Below are positions 46,231 through 54,786 of a stretch of DNA of 64,000 nt, in pieces. The notes under the pieces are model-generated. The model was not told where the DNA came from. It did no database searches and saw nothing but the letters and a program-made list of their open reading frames with translations. Position 1 is the stretch's first letter; each line of letters opens with the position of its first letter. Source of the stretch: Streptomyces collinus (GTDB lineage: Bacteria; Actinomycetota; Actinomycetes; Streptomycetales; Streptomycetaceae); NCBI RefSeq assembly GCF_031348265.1, contig NZ_CP133771.1:3224001-3288000 (forward strand), read 5' to 3'. A program made the translations under genes and the position numbers.

Positions 46231-46425
46231 GTACGCTCCCGCGGCCCGGAGGCTGCGTGCTCGCGCGGCCCGGAGGGTGCCCGCTCCCACCACCCGACAA
46301 GTGCGTGCTCCCGCGGCCCGGAGGGTGCCCGCTCCCACCACCCGACAAGTGCGTGCTTCCGCCGCCCGGCGGGTGCCCGCTCTCATTGCCCGGCAGGTGC
46401 ATGCTCCGCGGCCCGGCGTCCGGGC
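46231..46425. repeat. 48-bp tandem repeat array
   Basis: A 48-bp unit starting GCGTGCTCCCGCGGCCCGGA begins at 46255, 46303, 46351 and 46399 (the last partial), with a shorter partial copy from 46231. Copies 1 and 2 are nearly identical; later ones have drifted. The unit is a multiple of 3, so several frames stay open, but no ribosome-binding site or domain supports a gene. It separates two minus-strand genes. Confidence 0.8.
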
Positions 46426-46428
46426 GCC

Positions 46429-46824
46429 TCAGCGGCAGCTGTCGGCCGCCTTGATCATCCGGGCGGCCTCCCCCAGGGCCTCGCGCAGCGCCGCGGGGTC
46501 CGTCGCGAGGTCGGCCTCGCCGGGCGGCAGCAGCCAGTCCGGGCCCGCCCCGGGGGGTTCGGGCGCCAGGGGCAGTCCGCGTCCGTCGGTCTCCGTGCAG
46601 GTGCTGCCCGGCACGTCCCACGCGGCGGCCGTCCCCGGCGGCACCAGGAAGCCGAGGGTGTCACCGCCGTCGTCGTGCAGCACGGGTCCCACCGCGTCCC
46701 CCGGTCCGCGTCGCAGGATGTCGACCGCCTCCAGCCCCTGCCGTGCCGGCACCGTCACCACATCGCAGCCGGCCGCCGGTGTGCCCGGCGGCGTACGAGG
46801 ATCGCTGATCCGGCTGATCTCCAT
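46429..46824 (-). CDS. Conserved small protein, primpol N-terminus-like family
   Basis: A 131-residue protein of unknown function. The core CDVVTVPARQGLEAVDIL, then GPVLHDDGGDTLGFLVPPGTA, and a WLLPPG segment, align with the 197-residue protein at 55280-55873 (FDVVSAPSMFGRRMLDRL, GPVAEFRGRILLFAAPGTA, WLVAPD). This family resembles the N-terminal region of actinobacterial bifunctional primase/polymerase-like proteins, but I see no catalytic acidic triad, so activity is doubtful. GGAGG precedes the ATG at 46824. Confidence 0.65.
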   Translation of the reverse strand: MEISRISDPRTPPGTPAAGCDVVTVPARQGLEAVDILRRGPGDAVGPVLHDDGGDTLGFLVPPGTAAAWDVPGSTCTETDGRGLPLAPEPPGAGPDWLLPPGEADLATDPAALREALGEAARMIKAADSCR

Positions 46825-47121
46825 CCGGCCTCCACCACGAAAAGCCCTGCTTGGACGAGCGGTCGGGAGTCGGGGCCCTCCCGGTCCGCGGAGTTAAACG
46901 CGGCAGGCAGTCAAGGGCTACGGCGGAAGTCGGCCGCAAAGGATGGCACTTCATGGCAGATCACGGATGAGATATCCGGTTTGTAGCAAAACCCAGCGTG
47001 GTGACTCCATCACAGCAGGTACGTTCTTGCTCGCCGGATACTGGGTAGACGATGCAGGCATAACGTAACAAGTCGCCCTGCATCCGGCATGGTTCGACGG
47101 TTCGCACGGGAGGACCCGGCC

Positions 47122-48573
47122 ATGGCGTCGTCATCGTTGACCTCGTCTCAACCCCACCGGCCGCCACGGCCGAACCTCGTCTTCCGGCGACTGCGCGGAC
47201 AGCGCTCACCGGCCGAGTTCGCCGCGGCGATCCGCCGGGCCGGGCTCGAGATCGGCGAGCAGGTCAGCTGTGACGCGCGGTACATCGGCCGGGTCGAGGC
47301 GGGCGAGATCCGCTGCCCCAACTACGCGTACGAACGGGTGTTCCTGCACATGTTCCCAGGCCGCACACTCACAGACCTGGGGTTCGTGCCCCGCTCGTCG
47401 GTACGCGGACGCCGGGCGCGCGAAGCCGACGGGGCGCCCCTGACGCGCACCGCGAACCCGGCGAACGCCGCGAGTGAGACCAGCGGGGCGGGCGAGCCGT
47501 ATGAAACGCAGAACCTGTACGACCCGCACCACCCGCACGACACCTACGAGGAGAGCGACGTGCTACGTCGCGCGTTCATGACCGGCGGAGGCGCCACGGT
47601 GGCCGCCGCCTCACTGGGGCCTGTCGGCCTCGCCCTCGACGCCACGGCGGCGCAGCGCCCCGTGCACCGCGCCGGGGCGAGCGACGCGGGTGCCCTGGAA
47701 GAAGCCGTCCGCCGGATCCGGCTGCTGGACGACCGGCACGGGGCCGACGGCCTCTACCGTCGCGCCGCCGCCCCGCTCCGTGCGGCCTACGCCCTGCTGG
47801 ACGCCGGCACGACCCGGCAGACGACGGCGGACCGGCTCTATTCGGGCGCCGGTGAACTGGCCATCTCCGTGGGCTGGCTGGCCCACGACTCGGGGCGCTT
47901 CGACGACGCCCGCTCGCACTACGCGGAGGCCCTCGCGACCGCCCGCATGACCGGTGACCCGGGCCTGGAGGCGCACGCCTTCTGCAACACGGCGTTCCTG
48001 GCGCGCGACGCGGGCCGGCCGCGCGAGGCGGTCCGGGCGGCCCAGGCCGCGCAACGCGTCGCCCGGCCGGTGGGCTCGGCCCGGCTGATGTCGCTGCTCG
48101 CGCTGCGCGAGGCGGGCGGCTGGGCGGGGCTCGCCGACCGCGTCGGCTGCGAACAGGCACTGGCCCGGGCGCAGGCCTTCTTCGAGCGGGGCCCCTCGGA
48201 CGCCGACCCGGAGTGGATGAGCTTCTACGGGGAGGCCGAACTGGAGGGCCTGGAGGCGCAGTGCTGGTCCACGCTCGGCGACTGGCCCCGGGCGGCGCGC
48301 CATGCGCGCCGGGCCGCCGCGCTGCAGGATCCGCACTTCACCCGGAACATCGCCCTCTACACGGCGGAGCTGGCGGACGACCTCGCGCGCGGGGGCCGGC
48401 CGGACGAGGCGGCGGTGGCGGGGATGCGGGTGCTGGATCTGCTGGAGGAGGTTCAGTCGTCCCGGGTGCAGACGATGCTGGCGGCGACGGCGCGCGTGCT
48501 GCTGCCGCACCGCAGGGCCTCCGGGGTGTCGGCGTTCCTGGAGCGGCATGCCTCGGCGCCGCGGACGGCCTGA
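47122..48573 (+). CDS. NsdA-like regulator with TPR repeats
   Basis: A 483-residue protein. The N-terminal region (about 10-95, NLVFRRLRGQRSPAEFAAAI, RYIGRVEAGEIRCPNYAYERV) resembles an XRE-like DNA-binding module; a linker rich in Thr, Asn and Ala follows, then a RRAFMTGGGATVAAASLGP hydrophobic stretch and TPR-like helices (SHYAEALATARMTGDPGLEA, AVRAAQAAQRVARP). The layout fits the NsdA family, negative regulators of sporulation and antibiotics in S. coelicolor. The ATG at 47122 has GGGAGGA upstream; an ATG at 47089 is an alternative. The 297-bp region before it contains no gene I can see. Confidence 0.75.
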   Translation: MASSSLTSSQPHRPPRPNLVFRRLRGQRSPAEFAAAIRRAGLEIGEQVSCDARYIGRVEAGEIRCPNYAYERVFLHMFPGRTLTDLGFVPRSSVRGRRAREADGAPLTRTANPANAASETSGAGEPYETQNLYDPHHPHDTYEESDVLRRAFMTGGGATVAAASLGPVGLALDATAAQRPVHRAGASDAGALEEAVRRIRLLDDRHGADGLYRRAAAPLRAAYALLDAGTTRQTTADRLYSGAGELAISVGWLAHDSGRFDDARSHYAEALATARMTGDPGLEAHAFCNTAFLARDAGRPREAVRAAQAAQRVARPVGSARLMSLLALREAGGWAGLADRVGCEQALARAQAFFERGPSDADPEWMSFYGEAELEGLEAQCWSTLGDWPRAARHARRAAALQDPHFTRNIALYTAELADDLARGGRPDEAAVAGMRVLDLLEEVQSSRVQTMLAATARVLLPHRRASGVSAFLERHASAPRTA

Positions 48574-48589
48574 GGGACTGTCGCGAACG

Positions 48590-49213
48590 TCACGCCCGCC
48601 GCGCGACGTCCGGCACGTCCTGGGCGAGGTGCCCCAGGTCGTTCCAGCTCTCGATCGCCGGCTCCCCGTAGGCCCAGCCCAGCACCGACAGCGATGTGGG
48701 GTTCAGGCGGATCCGGGCCGCGAAGTCGATCGGGAGGCCCAGCCACCGCGCCCCGATGGAGCGCAGGATGTGCCCGTGGGCGAAGACCAGGACGTCGCGG
48801 TCCTCGGAGCGGGCCCAGGAGACCACCTCGTCGGCCCGGGCCGTGATCTCGGCGAGCGACTCCCCGCCCGGCACGCCGTCGCGCCAGATCAGCCAGCCGG
48901 GCCGGACGGCCTGGATGTCCGCGGGGGTCATGCCCTCGTACGCCCCGTAGTCCCACTCCAGCAAGGCGTCCCAGGTGCGCGCGCGGTCGCCGAAGCCGGC
49001 CAGTTCGCAGGTCTCACGCGCGCGTGCCAGCGGGCTGGTGCGGATCTCGACGCCGGCCAGACCGTCGTGCGGCGCCCGGTGCAGGCGCTCGCCCAGCCGC
49101 TCGGCGCCGCGCCGGCCTTCCTCCAGGAGCGGCACGTCCGTCCTGCCCGTGTGCTTGCCGGACAGGGACCACTCGGTCTGTCCGTGGCGGGCCAGCAGGA
49201 TGCGCGCGGGCAT
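48590..49213 (-). CDS. Histidine phosphatase family protein
   Basis: A 207-residue phosphoglycerate-mutase-like phosphatase. The catalytic RHG motif is in [11 protein letters not shown] near the N-terminus, the second histidine in VFAHGHILR, and Glu in [17 protein letters not shown]. It could be a phosphatase for sugar or nucleotide phosphates; substrate unknown. The ATG at 49213 starts the conserved region with GGAAAGG upstream; 20 extra N-terminal residues in the longer frame are unlikely. It is convergent with the NsdA-like gene (16 bp). Confidence 0.87.
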   Translation of the reverse strand: MPARILLARHGQTEWSLSGKHTGRTDVPLLEEGRRGAERLGERLHRAPHDGLAGVEIRTSPLARARETCELAGFGDRARTWDALLEWDYGAYEGMTPADIQAVRPGWLIWRDGVPGGESLAEITARADEVVSWARSEDRDVLVFAHGHILRSIGARWLGLPIDFAARIRLNPTSLSVLGWAYGEPAIESWNDLGHLAQDVPDVARRA

Positions 49214-49414
49214 GGGGCACCTTTCCGGAAGAACAATGCGAGAAGAACGACGCTTGGGGAACTCCCCCATCATCGCGCACGCCCCCCGCAGGCAACCCGG
49301 GGGGCGATCTCTGCGTCTTTGAGGGCCGGAGGCGCCCCCCGGGGCGCGGGTCCACGCCGTAAAGTGGCACGGCCGAACGGGCTACGCGTGACGACGAAGG
49401 GGGAGGACGATCGG

Positions 49415-50407
49415 ATGCAGCACACCGAGACACCGGGCACCGAGGCGGCGGCCCCCGCGCCCAGGCTGCGCTGGTGGACCGAGCTGCCGCTGATCCTTCT
49501 GGTGTACGGGTTCTACTCGGCCGGCCGGCTCCTCGCCCGCGGCGACGTCTCCGGCGCCGTCGACCACGGTCTGGCGCTCCTGCGCTTCGAGAAGGCGCTG
49601 TACCTCAATTTCGAGCACCCGCTCAACCGCCTCTTCACGCGCGAGGCCTGGATAGGCATACCCGCCGACTTCTGGTACGCGTCGCTGCACTACCTGGTCA
49701 CACCGGCGGTCCTGGTGTGGCTCTTCCGCTCCCGGGCCGTGCGCTACCGCGCCGCGCGCACCTGGCTCATGACGTCCACCCTCATCGGCCTGATCGGCTT
49801 CACCCTGCTGCCGACCTGCCCGCCCCGGCTCCTCGACGCGAGCCACGGCTTCGTGGACACGATGGCGCAGTACAGCTCGTACGGCTGGTGGGGCGGCGCC
49901 GCGAGCGCGCCGCGCGGCATGGGGGACATGACCAACCAGTACGCGGCCATGCCGAGTCTGCACGTGGGCTGGGCCCTGTGGTGCGGCGTGATGCTGTGGC
50001 GCTTCGGCGGTACGCGCATGACGAAGACGGCCGCCGTCGCCTACCCCCTGATCACGACGATCGTGGTCATGGGCACCGCCAACCACTACTTCCTCGACGC
50101 GGTGGCGGGCGCGGCCGTCATGGGTGCCGGACTGCTGCTGACCCCCGCCGTGATGCGCACCGCGGACCGGTTCAAGGCACGGTTCGTGCCGTCGGCCGCA
50201 CCGGTCACGGCGGACTCCTCCGCCTCGGCTTCCGCCCCCGTCGCGGCGGACTCCTCCGCCGCAGGTTCCTCGATTGTCAGTGCCGGATGCCAGACTTCCG
50301 CGGGTGAGCGAATTCCACGGCAGCGCGAATCGCGGCACGGAGCGGGAGCCGAGCCGGGTGCCTCCCCCAAGGACGCGGGGGACGGCGCTCCAGCGGCAGC
50401 TCGCTGA
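49415..50407 (+). CDS. PAP2-superfamily membrane phosphatase/transferase
   Basis: A 330-residue membrane protein with about six helices and the PAP2/IPC-synthase motifs: TCPPRLLD, AMPSLHVGWALWCG (catalytic His) and NHYFLDAVAGAAVMG (second His-Asp). It probably acts on lipid phosphates such as phosphatidic acid or an inositol/polyprenyl phosphate. The ATG at 49415 has GGGGGAGG upstream. Residues after about 255 are low-complexity (TADSSASASAPVAADSS) and overlap the next gene by over 100 bp, so the true C-terminus is functionally earlier. Confidence 0.82.
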   Translation: MQHTETPGTEAAAPAPRLRWWTELPLILLVYGFYSAGRLLARGDVSGAVDHGLALLRFEKALYLNFEHPLNRLFTREAWIGIPADFWYASLHYLVTPAVLVWLFRSRAVRYRAARTWLMTSTLIGLIGFTLLPTCPPRLLDASHGFVDTMAQYSSYGWWGGAASAPRGMGDMTNQYAAMPSLHVGWALWCGVMLWRFGGTRMTKTAAVAYPLITTIVVMGTANHYFLDAVAGAAVMGAGLLLTPAVMRTADRFKARFVPSAAPVTADSSASASAPVAADSSAAGSSIVSAGCQTSAGERIPRQRESRHGAGAEPGASPKDAGDGAPAAAR

Positions 50408-51491
50408 GCTGCGCGGGCCCGACGTCCCCGCGAAGGCACTGGACGCGCGTGCCTTGGCGGCGCTGGCCGCCAACCCCGGTTGTGCGCGGCGCGCGATCCT
50501 CGACGGCGCCGGGGTGAACAAGACGGCCCTGGCGAGCGCGCTGGGTTCGCCGTCGGCGTTCGGGCAGTCGCAGTTCGCGCTCACCAGAGGCAACGCCTTC
50601 GAGGCGAAGGTCAAGGCCGACGGCGGCGCGGAGCTGCTGCGGCTGGTGCACGAGAAGCTCGACCGGTCCGCCGAGCCGCCCTCCCACGCGCGCGTGCCCG
50701 ACCTGACGGCGTCCGGCCCCCAGGGGCGCACGGCCCGTACGGAGCTGGAGCTGCGGGAGGCCACCGCGCATCCGGGCGTGTGGACGCTGCTCGACCATCC
50801 GATGCTCGCGCTGGACGTCGCGGGCTCCCCCGCGTTCCTGGAGCCGGACGCGGTGGTGGTCCATCCGGACGGCGGCTGGACGGTCGTGGAGATCAAGTCC
50901 TTCCCCCTGCTGGACGGTTCGGCGGACCCGGCGAAGGTCGGGGCTGCGGCCCGGCAGGCGGCGGTGTACGTGCTGGCCCTGGAGGAGGTCGCGGCCCGTC
51001 TCGCCCCGGAAGGGGCCCCGGCCCCGCAGGTGCGGCACCGGGTCCTGCTGGTGTGCCCCCGGGACTTCTCCAACCTGCCGGCCGCGTCCGCCGTCGACAT
51101 CCGCAAGCAGCGGGCGGTCACGGCCCGTCAGCTGGCCCGGCTGACCCGCATCGAGGACATCGCCGACGCGCTTCCCGAGGGCACCTGCTTCTCGCCGGAG
51201 CTGCCGGTCGAGGAGCTGACGGCGGCCGTGGAGTCGGTCCCGGCGACGTACGCGCCCGAGTGCCTGTCCGCGTGCGAGCTGGCCTTCCACTGCCGGACCC
51301 GGTCCCGCGAGGAGGGCGCGGTGACGACGCTCGGGCGTCCGGTCCGGGCGGAGCTGGGCGGTCTGACGACCGTGGAGGAGGTCCTCGCAGCCGCGCGCGG
51401 CGAGGCGGGCGATCCCGGCGACCCGGCCGTGGCGGCCCTGCGGCGGGCGGCCGCCCTGCGGGCCGAGGCACTGGAGGCGGCGTGTCGCTGA
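50304..51491 (+). CDS. RecB/Cas4-family nuclease with iron-sulfur staple (subunit 1 of a split Dna2-like operon)
   Basis: A 395-residue PD-(D/E)XK nuclease. Motifs in order: RGNAFEAKVKADGG (motif I), Asp182 in FLEPDAVVV, Glu196 and Lys198 in TVVEIKSF, and the RecB-type Q-x3-Y (Gln218, Tyr222 in RQAAVYVLAL). Cys60 plus Cys320, Cys324 and Cys330 (CLSACELAFHC) have the one-plus-three layout of the Cas4/AddB/Dna2 4Fe-4S staple. The start is uncertain: GTG 50304 is used, TTG 50274 or a later GTG is possible. It overlaps the next gene by 10 bp. Function as a DNA-end processing subunit is inferred. Confidence 0.78.
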   Translation: MSEFHGSANRGTEREPSRVPPPRTRGTALQRQLAELRGPDVPAKALDARALAALAANPGCARRAILDGAGVNKTALASALGSPSAFGQSQFALTRGNAFEAKVKADGGAELLRLVHEKLDRSAEPPSHARVPDLTASGPQGRTARTELELREATAHPGVWTLLDHPMLALDVAGSPAFLEPDAVVVHPDGGWTVVEIKSFPLLDGSADPAKVGAAARQAAVYVLALEEVAARLAPEGAPAPQVRHRVLLVCPRDFSNLPAASAVDIRKQRAVTARQLARLTRIEDIADALPEGTCFSPELPVEELTAAVESVPATYAPECLSACELAFHCRTRSREEGAVTTLGRPVRAELGGLTTVEEVLAAARGEAGDPGDPAVAALRRAAALRAEALEAACR

Positions 51492-53074
51492 TCTCCACCC
51501 TGGCCCGCCTCGAAGCCGTCAGCACGGGCCGCGCCCAGCCTGCCGCCACCGTGCGGCACCGGCATCTCGGCGACCGTCCGCTGGTGCTGGTGCCGCTGGT
51601 CACCGCCGGTGAGGCCGGCGCCCCGCTGGGCGCACTGATCGGCACCGACCGGGACGCGCCGCGTCTGCTGGCCGTCCCGCAGCCCCGCGACCGCGACCTC
51701 AGGTTCGCGTTCCTGGCCGAACTGGCCGGCGTCGTGCTGCCGTACGTGGACTCCTACGCCGAGGCCGTGGAGGCCGCCGAGCGCACCGAGACCGACCCGG
51801 AGACCGGCAAGCGCGTCAAGGTCGAGGTCGATCTGTGCGCGGACGCGCCGCAGCTGATCGTGCCCAGCCGCGCGGGCATCGACCTGGTGCGGCTGCTCGG
51901 GCGCTCGATGCGGTTCCGGCGTACGGCGGAGCAGGATCCGGAGGCTCCCTACCCGGCGCCGCCCCGGGTGCCGCTGCTCGGGCGGTGGCTGACGCACTTC
52001 GGGGAGCGGGCCCGGGTGCCCGGTTCCTCGCTGCTGCTGGCGATGACCGACCTCCTGGGCCGGCACTGGGTGACCGGGCAGTCCACCCTGGAGGACCAGC
52101 ACCTGGGCGCGCTGCTCGCCTGGATCGACCCGCCGGAGGGCGTCACCGGCGCCGAGGCCGCGCTGCGGGCCGAGCTGGAGCGGGACGAGCGGGGTCAGCT
52201 GACGTGCCCGCCGGCCGGTCCGGCCACCGACCCGGCGTTCGACAACAAGCTGCTCGCCCCGGCCATCGAGCGCTACGACCGGGCCCGCACCGCCCTCGCC
52301 GCCGCGGAGGACGGCCTGGAGGCGGACGACCGGCTCGGTGCGCTGACCGCCGCCGAGCGGGAGATCCGCGACCTGGTGCTCAGCCGCACCCGGCCCACCT
52401 GGGACGCGGTCTGGCGGGGCCTGGACCTGCTGCGGGAGTTGCCCGAGGGGGCGCGGGTCGAGGAGCGGTGGACGCGCGACCGCTGGTCGTTCACCGGCCA
52501 CCGCGACCGGGTGCTGGCCGGGGAGCCCCCGCAGCCGCGCCGCGACGACGCGGTCACCGCGGCGAACAAGCTCGCCACGCGCGAGCGCGAGCAGGCCCGG
52601 CTGGAGGCGCAGGAGGCCCTCGACGACCCGCTGGTGATGGCGGGCCGGCGGCTGTCCGGGGAGGCGTTCGCGGGTGAGGTCACCGACGTCGTGATGGCGT
52701 ACAGCGACGGCAAGCGGCCCAGCCCGCGCCCCCTGGTCACGGTGCGCACGGACGACCGGCCGCAGCTCGGCGAGCGGACGAAGGTGTACCGGTCGCTGGG
52801 CGGGAAGCCGCAGTCGGCTGAGTTCGTGGCGGACGAGGAGGACGGTGCGTACGTCGTGCTGCGGATCCTCGACAAGATGGGCCGCGGCAAGGAGCCCGAG
52901 CCGGGTTCGGTGCCGGAGAAGGGCGACCGGGTCTGCTTCACGCTCTTCGAGCACGAGCAGCGGGGCGGCGCGAAGCTGCCCGACCCGGAGGAGACGCCGT
53001 GGACGCACGGCGGGCCGCCCGGTGAGGCGACCCTGGAGGCAGCCGACCCGGTGACCGAGGAGGATGTGCTGTGA
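51482..53074 (+). CDS. Middle component of nuclease-helicase operon (unknown domain)
   Basis: A 530-residue soluble protein with no domain I recognise. The N-terminal half has a predicted mixed fold (PLVLVPLVTAGEAGAPLGALIG; PQLIVPSRAGIDLVRLLG), the centre is helical with a long coiled-coil-like stretch (AAEDGLEADDRLGALTAAEREIRDL), and the C-terminal 120 residues look like a beta-barrel (RPLVTVRTDD, AYVVLRILDKMG, DRVCFTLFEHE) of the kind found before SF1B helicase cores. It is wedged between nuclease and helicase genes with 10-bp and 4-bp overlaps, implying a stoichiometric complex. The GTG at 51482 is the start. Confidence 0.75.
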   Translation: MSLISTLARLEAVSTGRAQPAATVRHRHLGDRPLVLVPLVTAGEAGAPLGALIGTDRDAPRLLAVPQPRDRDLRFAFLAELAGVVLPYVDSYAEAVEAAERTETDPETGKRVKVEVDLCADAPQLIVPSRAGIDLVRLLGRSMRFRRTAEQDPEAPYPAPPRVPLLGRWLTHFGERARVPGSSLLLAMTDLLGRHWVTGQSTLEDQHLGALLAWIDPPEGVTGAEAALRAELERDERGQLTCPPAGPATDPAFDNKLLAPAIERYDRARTALAAAEDGLEADDRLGALTAAEREIRDLVLSRTRPTWDAVWRGLDLLRELPEGARVEERWTRDRWSFTGHRDRVLAGEPPQPRRDDAVTAANKLATREREQARLEAQEALDDPLVMAGRRLSGEAFAGEVTDVVMAYSDGKRPSPRPLVTVRTDDRPQLGERTKVYRSLGGKPQSAEFVADEEDGAYVVLRILDKMGRGKEPEPGSVPEKGDRVCFTLFEHEQRGGAKLPDPEETPWTHGGPPGEATLEAADPVTEEDVL

Positions 53075-54405
53075 CCACGGTGTTCGACCCCTCGGCCGCC
53101 GCGGGGCAGGCCACCGACGCGATCCTGCGCGACACGCTGCACGGCACCGCGCGCGGGGTCGTCGTGGACTCCCCGCCGGGCGCGGGCAAGTCCACGCTGG
53201 TGGTCCGGGCGGCCCTGGAACTGGCCGAGGCGGGTCACCCGCTGATGGTGGTCGCGCAGACCAACGCCCAGGTCGACGATCTGGTCCTGCGGCTCGCCGA
53301 GAAGAACCCCGAGCTGCCGGTGGGCCGGCTGCACAGCAGCGACTCCGACCCGTACGACAAGGCGCTCGACGGTCTGGAGAACGTACGCAAGTCGGCCAAG
53401 GCGGCCGACCTGGCCGGGCTGGCCGTGGTGATCTCGACGGCGGCGAAGTGGGCGCACGTCAAGGTCGACGAGCCGTGGCGGCACGCGATCGTCGACGAGG
53501 CGTACCAGATGCGGTCCGACTCGCTGCTCGCGGTGGCCGGGCTGTTCGAGCGGGCGCTGTTCGTGGGCGATCCGGGGCAGCTGGATCCGTTCGCGATCGT
53601 GGGCAGCGAGCAGTGGGCGGGTCTGGCGTACGACCCGTCGGCCTCGGCGGTGACGACCCTGCTCGCGCACAACCCGGACCTGCCCCAGCACCGGCTGCCG
53701 GTCTCCTGGCGGCTTCCGGCCTCGGCGGCGCCCCTGGTCTCGGACGCGTTCTACCCGTACACGCCGTTCCGCAGCGGCACCGGCCCCGGCGACCGGACCC
53801 TGGCCTTCGGCGTGCCGTCGGACGGCTCGGGCCCCGACCGGGTGATCGACGAGGCGGCCGCGTCGGGCTGGGGCCTGCTGGAGCTGCCCGCCCGGCACAC
53901 TCCGCGCACGGACCCGGAGGCGGTCGGGGCGGTGGCTACGGTCGTACGGCGCCTGCTCGACCGGGCGGGGGCGGCGACCTCGGAACGCTCCCCGGCCCCC
54001 TCGCCTCTCAGCGCCGACCGGATCGCCGTCGGCACGGCCCACCGGGACCAGGCGGCCGCGGTCCGCTCGGCGCTGGCCGGCCTCGGCGTCACCGACGTGG
54101 TCGTGGACACGGCGAACCGGCTGCAGGGCCGGGAGTACGACGTCACGGTGGTCCTCCATCCCCTCTCCGGCCGCCCCGACGCCACGGCCTTCCACCTGGA
54201 GACGGGCCGCCTCTGCGTCCTGGCCTCCCGCCACCGGCACGCCTGCATCGTGGTCTGCCGAGCGGGGGTGACCGACCTGCTGGACGACTATCCGTCGACG
54301 GAGCCGGTGCAACTGGGGACGGTGGTGAAGTTCCCGGACGGCTGGGAAGCGAACCACGCGGTGCTCGCACACCTGGCCGAACACCGGGTGACCTGGCGCC
54401 CGTGA
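53071..54405 (+). CDS. SF1B (Upf1/Dna2-like) DNA helicase
   Basis: A 444-residue SF1 helicase. Walker A is DSPPGAGKSTLV (about residues 32-43), Walker B HAIVDEAYQM, motif III LFVGDPGQLDPF, a Q-x-x-E-like motif V in ANRLQGREYDVTVV, and motif VI LASRHRHACIV. The core is compact, with no extra nuclease domain, suggesting the nuclease is supplied in trans by the first operon gene. The GTG start overlaps the upstream stop, with GAGGAGG before it. The last 81 bp are duplicated downstream at 54480-54560. Confidence 0.85.
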   Translation: MTTVFDPSAAAGQATDAILRDTLHGTARGVVVDSPPGAGKSTLVVRAALELAEAGHPLMVVAQTNAQVDDLVLRLAEKNPELPVGRLHSSDSDPYDKALDGLENVRKSAKAADLAGLAVVISTAAKWAHVKVDEPWRHAIVDEAYQMRSDSLLAVAGLFERALFVGDPGQLDPFAIVGSEQWAGLAYDPSASAVTTLLAHNPDLPQHRLPVSWRLPASAAPLVSDAFYPYTPFRSGTGPGDRTLAFGVPSDGSGPDRVIDEAAASGWGLLELPARHTPRTDPEAVGAVATVVRRLLDRAGAATSERSPAPSPLSADRIAVGTAHRDQAAAVRSALAGLGVTDVVVDTANRLQGREYDVTVVLHPLSGRPDATAFHLETGRLCVLASRHRHACIVVCRAGVTDLLDDYPSTEPVQLGTVVKFPDGWEANHAVLAHLAEHRVTWRP

Positions 54406-54560
54406 CGCCACCACCCGCTACACCCTCCCCACCGCCGGCCGGAGGCCGGCACGCCGCCGGAGGCGGCCGATGAACACAGCCCGGACGGCTGGGAAGCGAA
54501 CCACGCGGTGCTCGCACACCTGGCCGAACACCGCGTGACCTGGCGACTGTGACGCCACCA
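54333..54560 (+). repeat. Duplication of the helicase gene 3' end
   Basis: The 81 bp at 54333-54413 (last 24 codons and stop) recur at 54480-54560, offset 147 bp, with a few mismatches (for example the stretch before the stop reads CCC in copy 1 and ACT in copy 2). Copy 2 encodes the same C-terminal peptide but lacks a gene body. Confidence 0.85.
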
Positions 54561-54586
54561 GCCACCAGCCACCAGCCACCAGCCAG
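54554..54586 (+). repeat. 7-bp short tandem repeat
   Basis: GCCACCA repeats four to five times directly after the duplicated helicase tail. It is a candidate slippage tract. The rest of the 54406-54786 interval (381 bp) holds no gene I can support. Confidence 0.75.
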
Positions 54587-54786
54587 GCCCTCTCACCCGA
54601 CTCGCCGTGATCTGGCCGGAACACGGCGCCTCCCGCAGCCGTTGCGAACACCGGGTGGTGGGGCGGCCGTACCCACTACCGCGATGCCCACTTGCGCGCC
54701 CGCGAGACAATGGACGGTGGCCCACTCCACCTGGGAGTCCCCCGCCCGCGGGGGAGGGCCAGCGCGACGTACGAGGAGGAGAAGAC

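Noticed and set aside
46231..46425. Possible CRISPR array
   Set aside because: Regular 48-bp spacing, but there are no unique spacers between conserved repeats and no cas genes nearby; it is a plain tandem repeat.
50304..51491. Cas4 of a CRISPR system
   Set aside because: The nuclease has Cas4-like motifs, but no Cas1, Cas2 or array is in the window, and the neighbours are a helicase and an unknown protein.
54480..54560. A second small gene from the duplicated helicase tail
   Set aside because: The copy has no start codon with a ribosome-binding site and only repeats the last 24 codons; it is treated as a duplication remnant.
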